64,000 nt of DNA from Narthecium ossifragum (GCA_963920575.1 OY986968.1:9913485-9977484), one strand, 5' to 3'; shown: positions 1 to 11,191, counted from the stretch's first letter. Numbers and translations: made by a program. Notes: generated by a model not told the origin, from the sequence alone.

Positions 1-315
1 CAAGAGACCGATCGATCCGTCCCAAGAGACCGATCGATCCTTCTCAACGATCCACGTTCCTGTCATTGAGCGATCGATCCTTCTAGCAAGGAAGGATCGA
101 TCCCTCTTTCGCAGGAAGCTGGACTTGGGTTAAAACTTAAACCTAAGCCCGGATCTTTCCATTCCGGGTCCCACTAACCATTCTAGCCAAACATATACCA
201 CAAACATGGTCAGTGTGTGCACACGCGGGTGTGAAACAAGCCGACAAGGCGTAATTTTCCAAATTGTCCTTGCGGTCCACGACGAGCCACAGGAGTAGAG
301 GGACGAGTCCTCACA
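1..315 (-). mobile_element. Tekay-type LTR, 5' part (3' LTR of the minus element), cut by window edge
   Basis: Read on the minus strand the LTR begins TGTGAGGACTCG at 315, directly after the integrase 3' untranslated stretch (316-389), so this is the 3' LTR of the element whose integrase lies at 390-4392. It carries the box shared by all family LTRs here, GTGTGTGCACACGCGG in plus orientation (213-228). Positions 1-110 hold GATCGATC palindromes in pairs (10-17 and 32-39, 14 bp apart; 72-79 and 95-102, 15 bp apart). The remainder lies outside the window. The short stretch 316-328, purine-rich on the minus strand, is the likely polypurine tract. Confidence 0.8.
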
Positions 316-389
316 TCCTAATACCCTTAAAGGAAATCTCTTCCCGAGATTCGATAAAGGTAGGGCTCGGAACAAAAGAAACGGCTATA

Positions 390-1369
390 CTAGAAGACAG
401 GACAAAAGTTACCTCTAAAAGAGAACAAGTGCGGATACTCCTGCCGCATGCGCGCCTCGCGCTCCCAGGTCATCTCCTCGACGCCTCTGTGCCTCCACAG
501 TACCTTGACCAAGGGAATCGTCTTGCCCTGCAAGTCCTGATCCCTCCTGTCAAGTACTCGAATAGGCTGCTCAACGAACGTCGTGTCTGCCTCAAGCTCG
601 ATGTCATCCACTCTGATGACATGCGATGGGTCGGGGTGGTACTTCCTCAGCATCGACACGTGAAAAGTCGGGTGCACAGCAGACATGTGTTGAGGAAGGT
701 CCAAGCGGTAGGCTACCTCGCCGACCCTTTCTAAGATCTCAAACGACCCGACGAACCTCGGAGCCAACTTGCCCCCACTGCCAAACCTGACAGACCCTCT
801 GTACGGTGCTGCCCGCAGGAACACACTGTCACCAACTGCGAACTCAAGCGGTCGTCGCCTCTGATCTGCATAGCTCTTCTGCCGGCTCTGAGCCGTCAGA
901 AGCCTCTGCCTGATCTGCACTAACCTCTCTGACGACCTCCTGACGATGTCTGGACCGGTGAGTGAAGCCTCTCCAACCTCTGCCCAGCACACTAGGGAAC
1001 GACACGGCCTACCGTACAACGCCTCGAAAGGTGCTACTCCAAGACTGGACTGGTAGCTGTTGTTGTAGGCGAACTCCACCAAGGGAACGTGCTCCTCCCA
1101 GCTGCCTCCTGCGTCGAATACACATGCTCTCAGCATGTCCTCCAAGATCTAGATCGTCCGCTCTGACTGCCCGACTGTCTGCGGATGAAACGCCATACTG
1201 AAGGTAAGGAGTGTGCCAACCGCCTCCTGAAAGCCCCGCCAGACCCTGCTGGTGAACATGGGGTCACGGTCTGACACGATAGAAACTGGAACCCCGTGTA
1301 GTCTGACTACCTCTCGGACGTACAAACCGCCCAACCTGTCTGACGAGTCTGTCGTCCGCATAGGCAGGA
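390..1369 (-). pseudogene. Tekay/Del-type integrase core, C-terminal domain and chromodomain (broken)
   Basis: This is the 3' part of a Ty3/gypsy chromovirus pol. 1149-1369 encodes the end of the DDE core, with SDRDPMFTSRVW and HPQTVGQSERTI. 390-1145 (251 codons) carries the core tail (PFEALYGRPCRS), the GPF-like C-terminal module (FVGSFEILERVGEVAYRLDLP) and a terminal chromodomain-like segment (VEQPIRVLDRRDQ through VKVLWRHRGVEEMTWERE). A TAG stop at 1146-1148 separates the two parts where the family normally has Gln, consistent with CAG to TAG decay. The chromodomain is expected to bind histone marks during integration (family knowledge). The gene continues at 3754-4392; the intervening LTR is a later insertion. 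The terminal stop is TAG at 390-392. Confidence 0.85.
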
Positions 1370-3753
1370 TGTCGCGCCCCGACTTGCGAAAGCCCAACCG
1401 GGCCGGGCGACGCGAACCGGAACCTACAAAACGCGGAAAACAAAGCTGGCGAGGGTTCCCTCTAACCTATTGGTTTCCCTAGCAATTCATCAAAAGCCCC
1501 CAATTAAAAGACAATATAATAATGAACCCTCGAACCACAAATTTAAAACTCAAGTGTTAATATACATATCCTCGGAGAGGGGAAAAATTCAAAGTACAAC
1601 ATTGCTCCCGTATGAGACTAACTAACATAAGGATAAAAGCTGTAAAGGATCACCACCTCTCAGACTCCACCTGGCGCCGCCGCACCGCCAACCAACTACC
1701 TGGTAGGGGCCACGGAAGAAGAACTGACGCATGCACCTGCAAAACGCAGCCCGGGTAGGAGTGAGCACTAAGCTCAGTAGGGATCTACACTACGACACAC
1801 AGAAGGAAGAGGGAAACGCAACAGTGTCGCCCTCAAGTAGGATCTGGGTGTATACAGGGGTCCCATAACCCCACCGCGTGTCCCTGGTGCCTAGGAGCAG
1901 CACACAGTAAGCTCAAGAAACACTGCTGACTCACATGCAGGAACCCGACACTGCAGGCGGGAAATGGCACCGCTGAGGGGGCCGTTTCCACCACTCGAGA
2001 GTCTACACAGTGGAACACCGGCTACACCTCAGCCTCCGACTCGAGACCGACACGACCTCTACAATCATCAAGCATCCAGTGTACCAGTCATCTAAGCCTA
2101 TCATCGAATCGACTGGACACCACAATTCAAACCGGGTCCAAACAACCCAACGCCGGTCCTAGGGCTAAGTCCGAGCTTCCAGCCTCGGGACGGCGACCCA
2201 AAGATCTCCCACGCCCTAACCAATGCAACTAATGTACAATACAACAATGCATGCTATGACATACACAGATAAGAAGCAGAGCATGCAACAGTATGTCAAG
2301 CATCATATAAGTCTACTGGATCGCTGCAGCGGTACTACCAACCGCTGCCAGCCGATCCGCAGCGGGTCCCGGCATTACGACGGTACCACGACCGACAACC
2401 GCGAACTCCTGCAACGGGAAGCAACCCCGAATACCGCTGATGAACAGTAAACAATATTATATTATATTTCGAAAATATAATATTATATTCAACACCCAAA
2501 ACCACTATTTAGGAGCTAATTGATCCCGTCGAGCTGACGTCCAAATGATGTTGGATTCAAAATCCAACTTAGCCACCAGTAGGTGTATATACCAGGATCA
2601 TCATATCCAAAATTCATAGTCATCCAACGGTTGGATTAACGGGAAAATACAAATCAAAACCGCTAATCATCTCACTTACCAATTTAATTGCTGCAACGCA
2701 GCCCTCCAGCAAACAATTCATAACAAATCGTAAACAAATCGAAAAAATATGAAATAAGATGGAATGGAAATCTAACGAAGAGAGCTACAACTCTTATGTT
2801 TAGCAAAAGCCAAGATCAGGTACTCGCCGGCCGGAAAACTCGCCGCAAGCCGGCTGTTTCTCAAGAACAGCAGAAAACCAGAAATCCGAGACTAATCTTG
2901 CATAAAACCTACTCAAATCTCAACTGATTAACATGAAACTTAAATCAGTTATTCTAACAGGTATAAGGAATCCAACAAAGCAAGGATCAACAAGATCCAA
3001 CGGCTAGATCTAAAGAAAACCCGAAAAGAACATCAGTAGGTATAACCCTACCTAGCTGCGCTTTCCTCGTCTGATTCCCCGCGAATTGATCAACAACAAG
3101 CTTCCAAACCACTTCAGGGATCTTCCTCTCGTTGTCACGGATCCAACGAGCCTTAGAACGCCGAAAAAGATGGCCGGAGGAGGGAGAACGGAGGAGAGCA
3201 AGGTGGCTGTCGGAAAACAGGGGAAGAACAGAACTTCGGGAGAGAAAGAAGGAAGGAAGAAGAAAGAGAGGAGAAGGAGGAAGAGGAGGGGAAGAAAGGA
3301 GGGGAAAGGGGAGGGGAAAGCCGGGGGAAAGGGGGAAAAGTGAGGGGAGGGGAGGGAAAGTCCTCCCCCCCTCTGGCAGAGGAGAGGGACGGCCAGCGGT
3401 GGCCGTCCTCGCGAAGTAGAAAAGCCACCGACGCAAGTCCGATCGGTCGCTCCAAGGAGCGATCGATCGTTCTCGCCCCGGATCAAAACAAACCGACTCG
3501 CTCACGAGTCCGATCGATCGTCCCAAGGAGCGATCGATCGCTCAAGGGTCGTCAGCTGCCCAAAGGCAAGCTTTCGCGCGCCCGAGCTGGGATCTTCCGA
3601 TCCCGGGTCCACCTAGTCGTTCTAAACAAACTCTAACACATACAAGGCCAGTGTGTGCACACGCGGGTGTGAAACAAATCAACAAGGCGCAATTTACCAA
3701 ATTGCCCTTGCGGTCTACAACGAGCCACAGGGGTAGAGGGGCAGGTCCTCACA
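1370..3753 (-). mobile_element. Solo Tekay-type LTR inserted in integrase gene, TSD CAGGA
   Basis: On the minus strand the LTR runs from TGTGAGGACCTG at 3753 to GGGGCGCGACA at 1370, about 2.38 kb, with TG...CA ends. The 5 bases on both sides are CAGGA (1365-1369 and 3754-3758), a perfect target-site duplication, and the host integrase frame is continuous across the site. No internal retroelement sequence is present, so this is a solo LTR formed by LTR-LTR recombination. It carries GATCGATC palindromes (about 3440-3545), a purine-rich tract on the plus strand (3174-3360) and an AT-rich near-palindrome (2453-2489). Apparent reading frames in the purine tract are low-complexity artefacts. Confidence 0.9.
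3174..3360 (+). repeat. Polypurine/polypyrimidine tract in Tekay LTR
   Basis: Nearly 190 bases are G/A on the plus strand (C/T on the LTR sense strand), with several GGGG and GGGGG runs towards 3290-3345. Equivalent tracts occur in two other minus LTRs of the family (6202-6392 and 21965-22146). The plus-oriented LTRs at 8930 and 31774 lack them. Confidence 0.8.
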
Positions 3754-4392
3754 CAGGAAGTGCGCCGATTTGGTCAATCGATCAACGATGAGCCAAATCG
3801 TGTCATTCCCCCTAGGAGACCTCGGTAGCCCGGTCACGAAGTCCATCATGATGTGCTCCTAATTCCACTCAGCTAGTGGAAGCGGCTGTAGTAACCCCGG
3901 AGTTCGCTGGTGCTCTGCCTTAACCTTCTGAGAGGTAAGGCAACGCGATACGAACTCCGTCACTACCCTCTTCATCCCGCGCCACCAGAACTGTCGCCGA
4001 AGATCCTGGTACATCTTGGTGCCGTCGGGATGAACTGCAAAGAGAGAGTGGTGGAACTCTCGTAGGACGTCGTCTCGAAGGACTGGATCTGCTGGAACCG
4101 CTACTCTGCCTCGGAACCGTAGCCCTCCGTCTGGCGATACTGTCCAGTCTCCGTCTGTACCGTCTGTGCCCGCTGCTGTACGTAACTCCTCGAGCTCCGG
4201 GTCACTGTGTTGTGCCTCTAACACTCTGGCTAGAACTGCTGGCATACTCTACACTATGTAGAGAAAACTGTCGGATCCCCTATCCTCAAACTCGAGCCTC
4301 AACTGGCCCGCCGTCTCTAGAGCCTGCCACTGCCGCGCTGACAACCCTGCAACTGCTGCCCTAGTGTCTGTCACCTGTATGCTCAGCGCGTC
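3754..4392 (-). pseudogene. Tekay/Del-type integrase, N-terminal zinc-binding part (broken)
   Basis: The minus-strand frame 3859-4245 encodes the linker and the integrase zinc-binding domain (LREFHHSLFAVHPDGTKMYQDL then MKRVVTEFVSRCLTSQKVKAEH). The HHCC-type residues H, H, C are visible; the second Cys of the usual CxxC is replaced by Ser (CLTSQ), which would impair the zinc site. A TAG near 3856 stands where the family has Trp, and another stop lies just upstream near 4252. After it the frame continues into the catalytic core ([14 protein letters not shown]) to the CAGGA duplication. Upstream the gene runs to the second nested LTR at 4393 and resumes as RNase H at 6798. Confidence 0.82.
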
Positions 4393-6797
4393 TGTCGCGC
4401 CCCGACCCGCGAAAGCCCAACCGGGCCGGGCGACGCGAACCGGAACCTAACCAACGCGGAAAAAGAACGACGAGGGTTCCCTCTAACCTATTGGTCTCCC
4501 TAGCAATTCACCAAAACACCCTCAAGAATACAATATTATAAGCAAAAACCTCGAACCTCAGATTAAGAACTCAAGTGTTAATATACAAATCCTCGGAGAG
4601 GGGAAGATTCAAAATACATCATCACTCCCGTAGGAGACTATCTAACATAGGTATAAAAGCAATAAACGATCACCACCTCTCAGAGACCACCAGGCGCCGC
4701 CGCATCGCCGACCAACTGCCCGGTAGGGGCCACAGAAGAGGAACTGACGCCTGCACCTGCAAAACGCAGCCCCGGGTAGGTGTGAGCACTAAGCTCAGTA
4801 GGGATCTACACTACGACACACAGAAGGAAGAGGGAAACGCAACAGTGTCGCCCTCAAGCCAGACTCGAGTGAGCTACAATGGTCCCATTACCATTCACCG
4901 GTGATCTCTAGGCATATCCAACCATGGTCACCCCAACGGACTGGGCCCATCCTGGATACGCCTAGTGTCGTAGGGTTCCAGCTGTGGTCACCCAACTCGC
5001 CATGGGCCCACACTGATGCCCCTACTGACAGGAATGGACACTGCCCAAAGAATAAGACCCGTCACCGGTGGCATCCTCAACACCTGACTTGAGGCCGACA
5101 CGACCTCTACAATCATCAAACATCATGTGTACCAGTCCTCTAAGCCTATCATAAGTTTCGACTGGACACCACAATTCAAACCGGGTCCTAACAGCCCAAC
5201 CCCGGTCCTAGGGCTAAGTCCGAGCTTCCAGCATCGGGACGGCGACCCAAGGATCACCCACGCCCTAACCAATGCAACTAGTGCACAAAACAACAATGCA
5301 TGCCATGACATACACAAACAGGAGGTAGGCATGCAACAGTATGGCAAACATCATGTAAGTCTACCGGACCGCTGCCAGCCGGTCCGCAGAGGGTCCCGGC
5401 ATTACGACGGTATCACGACCGTCAACCGCGAACTCCTGCAACGGGAAGCAACCCCGAAAACGATGATGTACAATAAACAATATAATATTATATTTCGAAA
5501 TATAATATTATATTCAAACACTCAAAGCCTCTACTTAGGGGCTAAATGATCCCGTCGATCCGACATCTAAACGATGTCGGATTCAAGATCCAACTTACCC
5601 ACCAGTAGGTGTATAAACCAGGATCATCATATCCAAAAATCATAATCATCCAACGGTTGGATTAACGGGAAACATTAATCAAAAATCGCTGATTAAACCA
5701 ACTTACCCTTTAATTGCTGCAACGCAGCCCTCCAGCAAACAAATCATAAGAAATCGTACATAAATCGGAAAAATACAAAACAAGATGGAATGGAAAGCTA
5801 ACGAGTAGTTCTACAACTCTTGTGTTTATGAAAAGCCAAGATTATGTACTTGCCGGCCGAAAAACCCGCCGGAAGCCGGCTGTTTCTCAAGAACAGCAGA
5901 AAACCAGAAATCCGGGACTAATCTTACATAAAACCTACTCAAATCACAACTGATTAACATGAAACTTAAATCAGTTATTCTAACAGGTATAAGGAACCCA
6001 AAAAAGCAAGGATCAACAAGATTCAACGGCTAGATCTCAAGAAAACCCGAAAAGAACATCAGTAGGTATAACCCTACCTAGCTGCGCTTTCCTCGGCTGA
6101 TTCCCCGCGATTTGATCGCCAACAAGCTGCCAAACCACACCAGGAGCCTTCCTCTCGTTGTCACGAATCCAACGAGCCAAAGAACACCCAATGTGGTAGC
6201 CGGAGGAGGGAGAACGGAGGGAAAGAAGTTCGCCGGCGGAGAAGGGAAGAAACAGAGCACCGCGGGAAAGAGAGAAGGAAGGAAGAAGAAGAGAAGAGAA
6301 AGAGGAAGAGGAGGGGAAGAAAAGGAGGGGAAAGCCTGGGGAAAGGCCGGGAAAATGGGAAAAAAGCTGGGGGAAAAGGGAGGGGAAGACTTCTCTCCCT
6401 GACAGGGGAGAGCGACGGCCGACGGCCGTCCTCGCGAAAGAGAAAACCCACCGACTCGATCATGATTGATCTCCAGGGCATGTGAGATCGATCTCCTTTG
6501 CAATCGAGATCGATCTCCTTGAAATCCAGATCGATCTTCTTTGCAAAAAGAGCCAGATCGATCTCCCTAGCCATCCAGATCGATCTCCTTTACTCAGAAA
6601 GGCAAACTTGGGCTAAAACACAAGCCCAAGCACAGATCTTCCGATCTCGGGTTCACCTAGCCATTCTAAACAAATACGAACACAGACAAGGCCAGTGTGT
6701 GCACACGCGAGTGTGAAACAAACCAACAAGGCGCAATTTACCAAATTGCCCTTGCGGTCTACAGCGAGCCACAGGGGTAGAGGGGCAGGTCCTCACA
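4393..6797 (-). mobile_element. Second solo Tekay-type LTR in the same pol gene, TSD GCGTC
   Basis: LTR ends TGTGAGGACCTG (6797, minus) and GGGGCGCGACA (4393) enclose about 2.4 kb with no internal coding region. The flanks are GCGTC on both sides (4388-4392 and 6798-6802), a perfect TSD. The host RNase H to integrase frame is continuous across it. It closely resembles the LTR at 1370-3753: same gccactgttgcgtttccctc-like U5 block, a purine tract at 6202-6392, and GATCGATC copies at 6486, 6508 and 6529 spaced 22 and 21 bp. It contains a perfect 36-bp palindrome (5479-5514). Confidence 0.9.
5479..5514. repeat. Perfect 36-bp AT-rich palindrome inside LTR
   Basis: The sequence from 5479 to 5514 equals its own reverse complement, centred on TTCGAA with AATATAATATTATATT arms. 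The homologous site in the LTR at 1370-3753 (2453-2489) is a diverged, imperfect version. It would extrude as a cruciform or fold as an RNA hairpin if transcribed. Confidence 0.9.
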
Positions 6798-6956
6798 GCG
6801 TCTGCTACGACGTTTGCCTTACCAGGATGGTAATGCAACTCGAAGTCGTAGTCCTCCAGTAGCTCCATCCAGCGTCGCTGCCTTAGGTTGAGGTCACGTT
6901 GAGTGAAAACGTGCCTCAAACTCTTATGGTCCGAGAAGACAGAAAACTTCTCGCCA
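6798..6956 (-). pseudogene. Tekay-type RNase H, C-terminal fragment
   Basis: The minus strand encodes [18 protein letters not shown] then [20 protein letters not shown] and KANVVADA, the end of a Ty3/gypsy RNase H: the DHKSL strand and the catalytic Asp in VADA. It belongs to the same element as the integrase pieces at lower coordinates. The N-terminal side stops abruptly at 6956, where an unrelated LTR/leader fragment begins. About 200 codons of RT and RNase H expected between here and the RT fragment at 7920 are missing. Confidence 0.85.
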
Positions 6957-7919
6957 TGATCTGAAGGGTTAACCTTAGTAGTATCACCAAGGATGAAATC
7001 TTTGTTTTCAAAGCGTTAAACATATAATTAGGAAGATACTCATTGACAAAAACATGACTCATTCTATTCTCCAAGCTTAATTCGTATATGCTTTTCTTAC
7101 GAACTGTTGTTTGAGATATTCCATCTCTCGATTTCATAGAACATGACTTCAAATAGTATTGATATAATTCATTTTCCATCCTCTTTTTTTTTGTTTTTTT
7201 TTCAGTCAGTTTTTTTTTCAGCAAGTAAAAATAAAACTAAAAATCAAAACAAAACTAAAAAGAAAATAAAGAAAACTAAGGAAAAAGAAATAAAAATCCA
7301 AAGAAAAGGGAACAAAGTTACCGCCTTCGATGTCTTCAATCATCGTGATCTGAGGATTCTGGCGCTTTTCTGAACCGTCTACCCGGCAACGACACCAATT
7401 TTTGATGTCGCTCAAATGTGTCACGCACAGCGGTCGCGGTGCAGTACAGCATAAGAGAGGTCGAACCCACAGAGAGACAGACAGAAAATATCCAAAACGT
7501 AAATAACAATGAATTGAAGACAAACGAGAACTTGAGAATTAACTAAATTAGATCAAAGGATTTGATGACAATGTAAGGTTAACTAGAGATATCAGGATTT
7601 TGATAAGGCTAGGCTTCAGGAATCACTTCACTCGGATTTAGGTTCTTCTCTTCTCAATAGTTCATATAATACTCAGTTAAGGGATTCACATCTCAATCAC
7701 CTTAACCGGAAGATATGGAACTATAAACCTAACAAAATATATAAATGTCTCTTCCTACGATTGATTCTTCCTTTTTATAGTTCTAACTTCATCCAACCAA
7801 ACCTAAGAATACACGATACCGGCTGTCACTACAGGCAACGCGCAACAAAAGTTCATCGGGACAAAGCCCTAACTCTATCTAACCGGATCTCTAAGAATAC
7901 ACAATACAGGTGACATTGA
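6957..7919 (-). mobile_element. Fragment of another LTR element: LTR 3' part, PBS and leader
   Basis: On the minus strand an LTR end (...CGACATCA, about 7403) is followed after a few bases by GGTGTCGTTGCCGGG (plus 7382-7397). This resembles the tRNA-Asp-type primer-binding site of Athila/Tat elements but with substitutions. 7403-7919 is therefore LTR U5/R sequence and 6957-7380 is leader, including T-rich and A-rich runs (7183-7280). Short frames here are low-complexity and I do not recognise a gene. It replaces part of the Tekay RT/RNase H. No TSD is visible, so this may be insertion plus deletion or repair filler. Confidence 0.6.
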
Positions 7920-8221
7920 AGATGCTCGCAACTGGTCAAACAGGTCGTCGATCCGCGGCATCGGATACCTGTTCTTCACCGTCACCCTGTTGAGCCGCAT
8001 GTAGTCTATACAAAGTCGAAGGGTACCATCCTGAAAGCTGAGAGAGAGATCGATGCGGTACCTGGTACTAGGTCGATCTCAAAATCGACCTCTTTGGGTG
8101 GTGGAAGCCCTGGCAACACATCGGGAAACATGTCGGTGTAGTCGCACACGACCCTGGGGAAATTGCTCTGCTGCACTCCCTCAGAACCAGACAGGGACAG
8201 GCTGGCCAACAAGGCTGAGAG
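7920..8221 (-). pseudogene. Tekay/Del-type reverse transcriptase, N-terminal fragment
   Basis: The minus strand encodes [37 protein letters not shown] and then [20 protein letters not shown] through [11 protein letters not shown]: the connection before RT and the first RT motifs of the Del/Tekay chromovirus lineage. Sequence between the two blocks is shortened and the frame shifts, so it is non-functional. The catalytic YxDD region is absent. At 8221/8222 the sequence switches to a plus-strand integrase of the same family, a head-to-head rearrangement junction. Confidence 0.8.
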
Positions 8222-8855
8222 CTCGCTGTACGGTAGGCCGTGTCGTTCCCCAGTGTGCTAGACAGAGGTTGGAGAGGCTTCACTCACCGGTCCAGACATC
8301 GTCAGGAGGTCGTCAGAGAGGTTAGTGCAGATCAGGCAGAGGCTTCTGACGGCTCAGAGCCGGCAGAAGAGCTATGCAGATCAGAGGCGATGACCGCTTG
8401 AGTTCGCAGTTGGCGACAGTGTGTTCCTGCGGGAAGCACTGTACAGAGGTTCTGTCAGGTTTGGCAGCGGGGGCAAGTTGGCGCCGAGGTTCGTCGGGCT
8501 GTTTGAGATCCTGGAGAGGGTCGGCGAGGTAGCCTACCACTTGGACCTTCCTCAGCACAAGTCTACTGTGCACTCGACCTTTCACGTGTCGATGCTGAGG
8601 AAGTACCATCCCGACCCGTCGCATGTCATCAGAGTGGATGACATCGAGCTTGAGTCAGACGCGACATTCGTTGAGCAGCCTGTTCGAGTACTTGACCGGA
8701 GGGATCAGGTCTTGCGGGGCAAGATGATTCCCTTGGTCAAGGTATTGTGGAGGCATAGAGGCGTCGAGGAGATGACCTTGGAGCGCGAGGCGCGCATGCG
8801 GCAGGAGTATCCGCACTTGTTCCCTTCTCGAGGTAACTTTTGTCCTGTCTTCTAG
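8222..8855 (+). pseudogene. Tekay/Del-type integrase C-terminal part with chromodomain, plus strand
   Basis: The plus frame starts inside the integrase (SLYGRPCRSPVC) and runs through GEASLTGPDIVRRSSERLVQ, the C-terminal module (FVGLFEILERVGEVAYHLDL) and a chromodomain-like end (VKVLWRHRGVEEMTLERE) to TAG at 8853-8855. Two in-frame stops occur early: TAG for Trp near 8261, and TGA in an Arg-rich stretch near 8390. It is clearly homologous to 390-1145 but inverted. It is followed by a short 3' untranslated stretch and the LTR at 8930, in the order expected of a 3' element end. Confidence 0.85.
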
Positions 8856-8929
8856 TGTAGCTGTTTCTTTTGTTCCGAGCCTTATCTTTATCGAATCTCG
8901 GGACGAGATTTCCTTTAAGGGTATTAGGA

Positions 8930-11191
8930 TGTGAGGACCCGTCCCTCTACTCCTGTGGCTCGTCGTGGACCGCAAGGGCAATTTGGTAAATTGAGGATTG
9001 TCGGCTTGTTTCACACCCGCGTGTGCACACACTGACCGTGTTTGTGGTAATGTTTGGTTAGAACGGTTAGTGGGATCGGGGATCGAAAGATCCGGACTTA
9101 GGCTTGAGTTCTTGCCTAAGTTTAGCTTTCAGTACAAAAAGGATCGATCTTCTCTAGCTAAGAGATCGATCTTCTTGTGCCAGAAAGTCAAGGTGCGATC
9201 GTCATGAAGGATCGATCTTTGCCTAGGGGAAGATCGATCATTCATAAGTCGGTTTGTTTGCCTATAAAGCAGATGAGACTTTCTTCCTTAAATCCCTTTT
9301 GAAATCTAGAGATCTGAGCTCAGATCGTGCGATTTTTGAAGGCGTTTGAGGACGATCCAAGGCCTAGCTGCTTGGATTTAATTTGCTCTTGCTCCGGTAG
9401 GGATTCCTACCTACTTTTATTTCGAGTTTTTGGAGTTTTCGGTTTGATTGTGTTCTTTAGCTTAGATCTGTAGATACGCATGTTGGTTTTACGTGATTTA
9501 ACCGGTTTTGGACTCGTGGGATCTTGATCTATCAGATCCCAGAGTTTGGTTGTGTTTGGATGTATCTTCCGGCGGTATTCCTCGCCGGAAGGGCGCCGGA
9601 GAACCCATCCGGATCGATCCTTCTTGAGGAAGGATTGATCCCTCTGGGTTGGTCATGCTGCGCCTGATGAAGGATCGATCCTCTGCTTGGAGAAGATCGA
9701 TCCTGGGTCTAGGGTAGCATGGTTACCCTTCGTCGCGAAGAAGATCGATCTTCCTGGGAGGAAGGATCGATCTTTCTTGGTGTGACATGAAGGGCACCCT
9801 CTGTCTCGAGAAAGATTGATCTTCCTGGGAGGAAGGATCGATCTTCTTTGGCTCGACAGTGAGGGAAGCTCACTGTTACTTAAAAGATCGATCTTTTCTT
9901 AGGAAAAGATCGATCCTTTAGCAGCAGAGAGGATTTTTTCATGACCTTTGCCCGCGGGGCTTGGTATGTCGGTTTTCTTTACCGCTTTATACCTTATACA
10001 TATGTTTAAGCATGTTTGCCCTATAATAGGGCAGTGGTGAACCGGGGGAGTGATGACTCCCGGGATGTTTAGAATAAACGGACGGGTAGCCCTACAGCTT
10101 TCCCTAGCCTTGCATGCCGGTGTGCACCGAGGGCTTTACCTGTTATATATGTGAGCTATTGTTTGCGGGGCTGCTTCCCGGTGCAGGTTTTGTGGTGGAC
10201 TGCTGGCAGTTGGTGGTGGTACCACTGCAGCAGTCCCTAGACCTTATCTATCTATTCACCACCCTGGGCCGGCAGGGTGCCGTGCCCAGACCTTGTCTTT
10301 GTATATCATCACATACTGTTGCATGTTTATTTGTATTATCCTGTGCATGTTCATACATGCATTGTGTTGTGCATTAGTTGCATCTGTGTAGGGCGTTGCC
10401 GATCCGGGGTTTTCGGGTAGCCCGGATCTAGCTCTAGGACCGTTGCGGGTAGCTTGGTTCAGGACTCGATTTGTAGTATTCAGTCGTTCTCGATGATAGG
10501 GTTAGATGACCTGAATACATGTTGTTTGATGTTTAGAGGTCGTGTCTGCCTCGAGCCAGATGTTGTGGGTGCAACCGGTGTCGGTTCTTGTCTTTGGGGG
10601 CCGTCGGAGGAGTCTAGCCCAGGCAGTGTCTGTTCTTGCCCGCACTAGGTGTATCCAGGATGGGCCCAATCCCTTGAGGTGACTATGGTTGGGTATGCCT
10701 AGGGACACCGGCAAAGGGTTATGGGAACCTTGCTGCATACCCAAGTCTTGCTTGAGGGCGACACTGTTGTGTTCCCTCCCTTGTGAGTGTCGTAGTGTAG
10801 TGTCCCTGCTGAGCTTAGTGCTCACTCCTACTCGGGCTGCGTTTTGCAGGTGCTGGCGCTAGCTTTTCTTCGGTCGCCCCTACCGGGCCGTTGTTTGGTG
10901 ACGTGGCGGCGTCTGGCGGTGCTTGAAAGGTGCCGATCTTCCAGTTTTACCCCTTTTTGTTATAGATAGTCTCCTACGGGAGTGAAAAATGTATAATTTC
11001 CCTGTTTTGAGGTTTTGTAATATATGTCAGTTCAGTCTTTGAGTTTTGTTTTTGTGTAAATACAGGATGATTATGAATTGTTAGGGTAACCACTACGATT
11101 AGAGGGAAACCTCGCCAAAATATCTGTAGTAGGTTAGCTTCCGCTTCGCTTCGCCCGGCCCGGTTGGGCCTACGCTGGTCGGGGCGCGACA
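8930..11191 (+). mobile_element. Tekay-type LTR, plus orientation (3' LTR of the inverted copy)
   Basis: It begins TGTGAGGACCCGTCC and ends GGGGCGCGACA, about 2.26 kb, directly downstream of the plus-strand integrase. It shares both terminal regions with the minus LTRs at 1370 and 4393 but has a different middle: many GATCGATC copies (9145-9910), no polypurine tract, and a small hairpin GCCCTATAATAGGGC (10018-10032). At 11191 it joins directly to a truncated minus LTR, so no flanking duplication can be read. Short reading frames inside it are not genes. Confidence 0.88.
9263..9268 (+). promoter_or_regulatory. Putative TATA box of Tekay LTR
   Basis: TATAAA lies within TTTGCCTATAAAGCAG about 330 bp into the LTR, downstream of the clustered GATCGATC motifs. 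The same block is conserved in the LTR at 31774 (TATAAA 32110-32115). Position and conservation suggest the U3/R boundary lies just downstream. Confidence 0.6.

Noticed and set aside
2987..3526. Several overlapping frames of 85-179 codons on both strands
   Set aside because: They arise from the G/A-rich tract of an LTR; products are runs of Glu/Lys/Arg/Gly or Pro/Ser/Leu with no family features. The same applies at 6078-6574 and 21872-22246.
7218..7523. 101-codon minus frame and neighbouring T/A-rich frames
   Set aside because: It overlaps an LTR end, primer-binding site and homopolymer runs; the hydrophobic Phe-rich product is an artefact of A/T tracts.
10114..10648. Plus-strand frames of 64-87 codons
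   Set aside because: They lie wholly inside a Tekay LTR and the homologous LTR positions do not keep the same frame.
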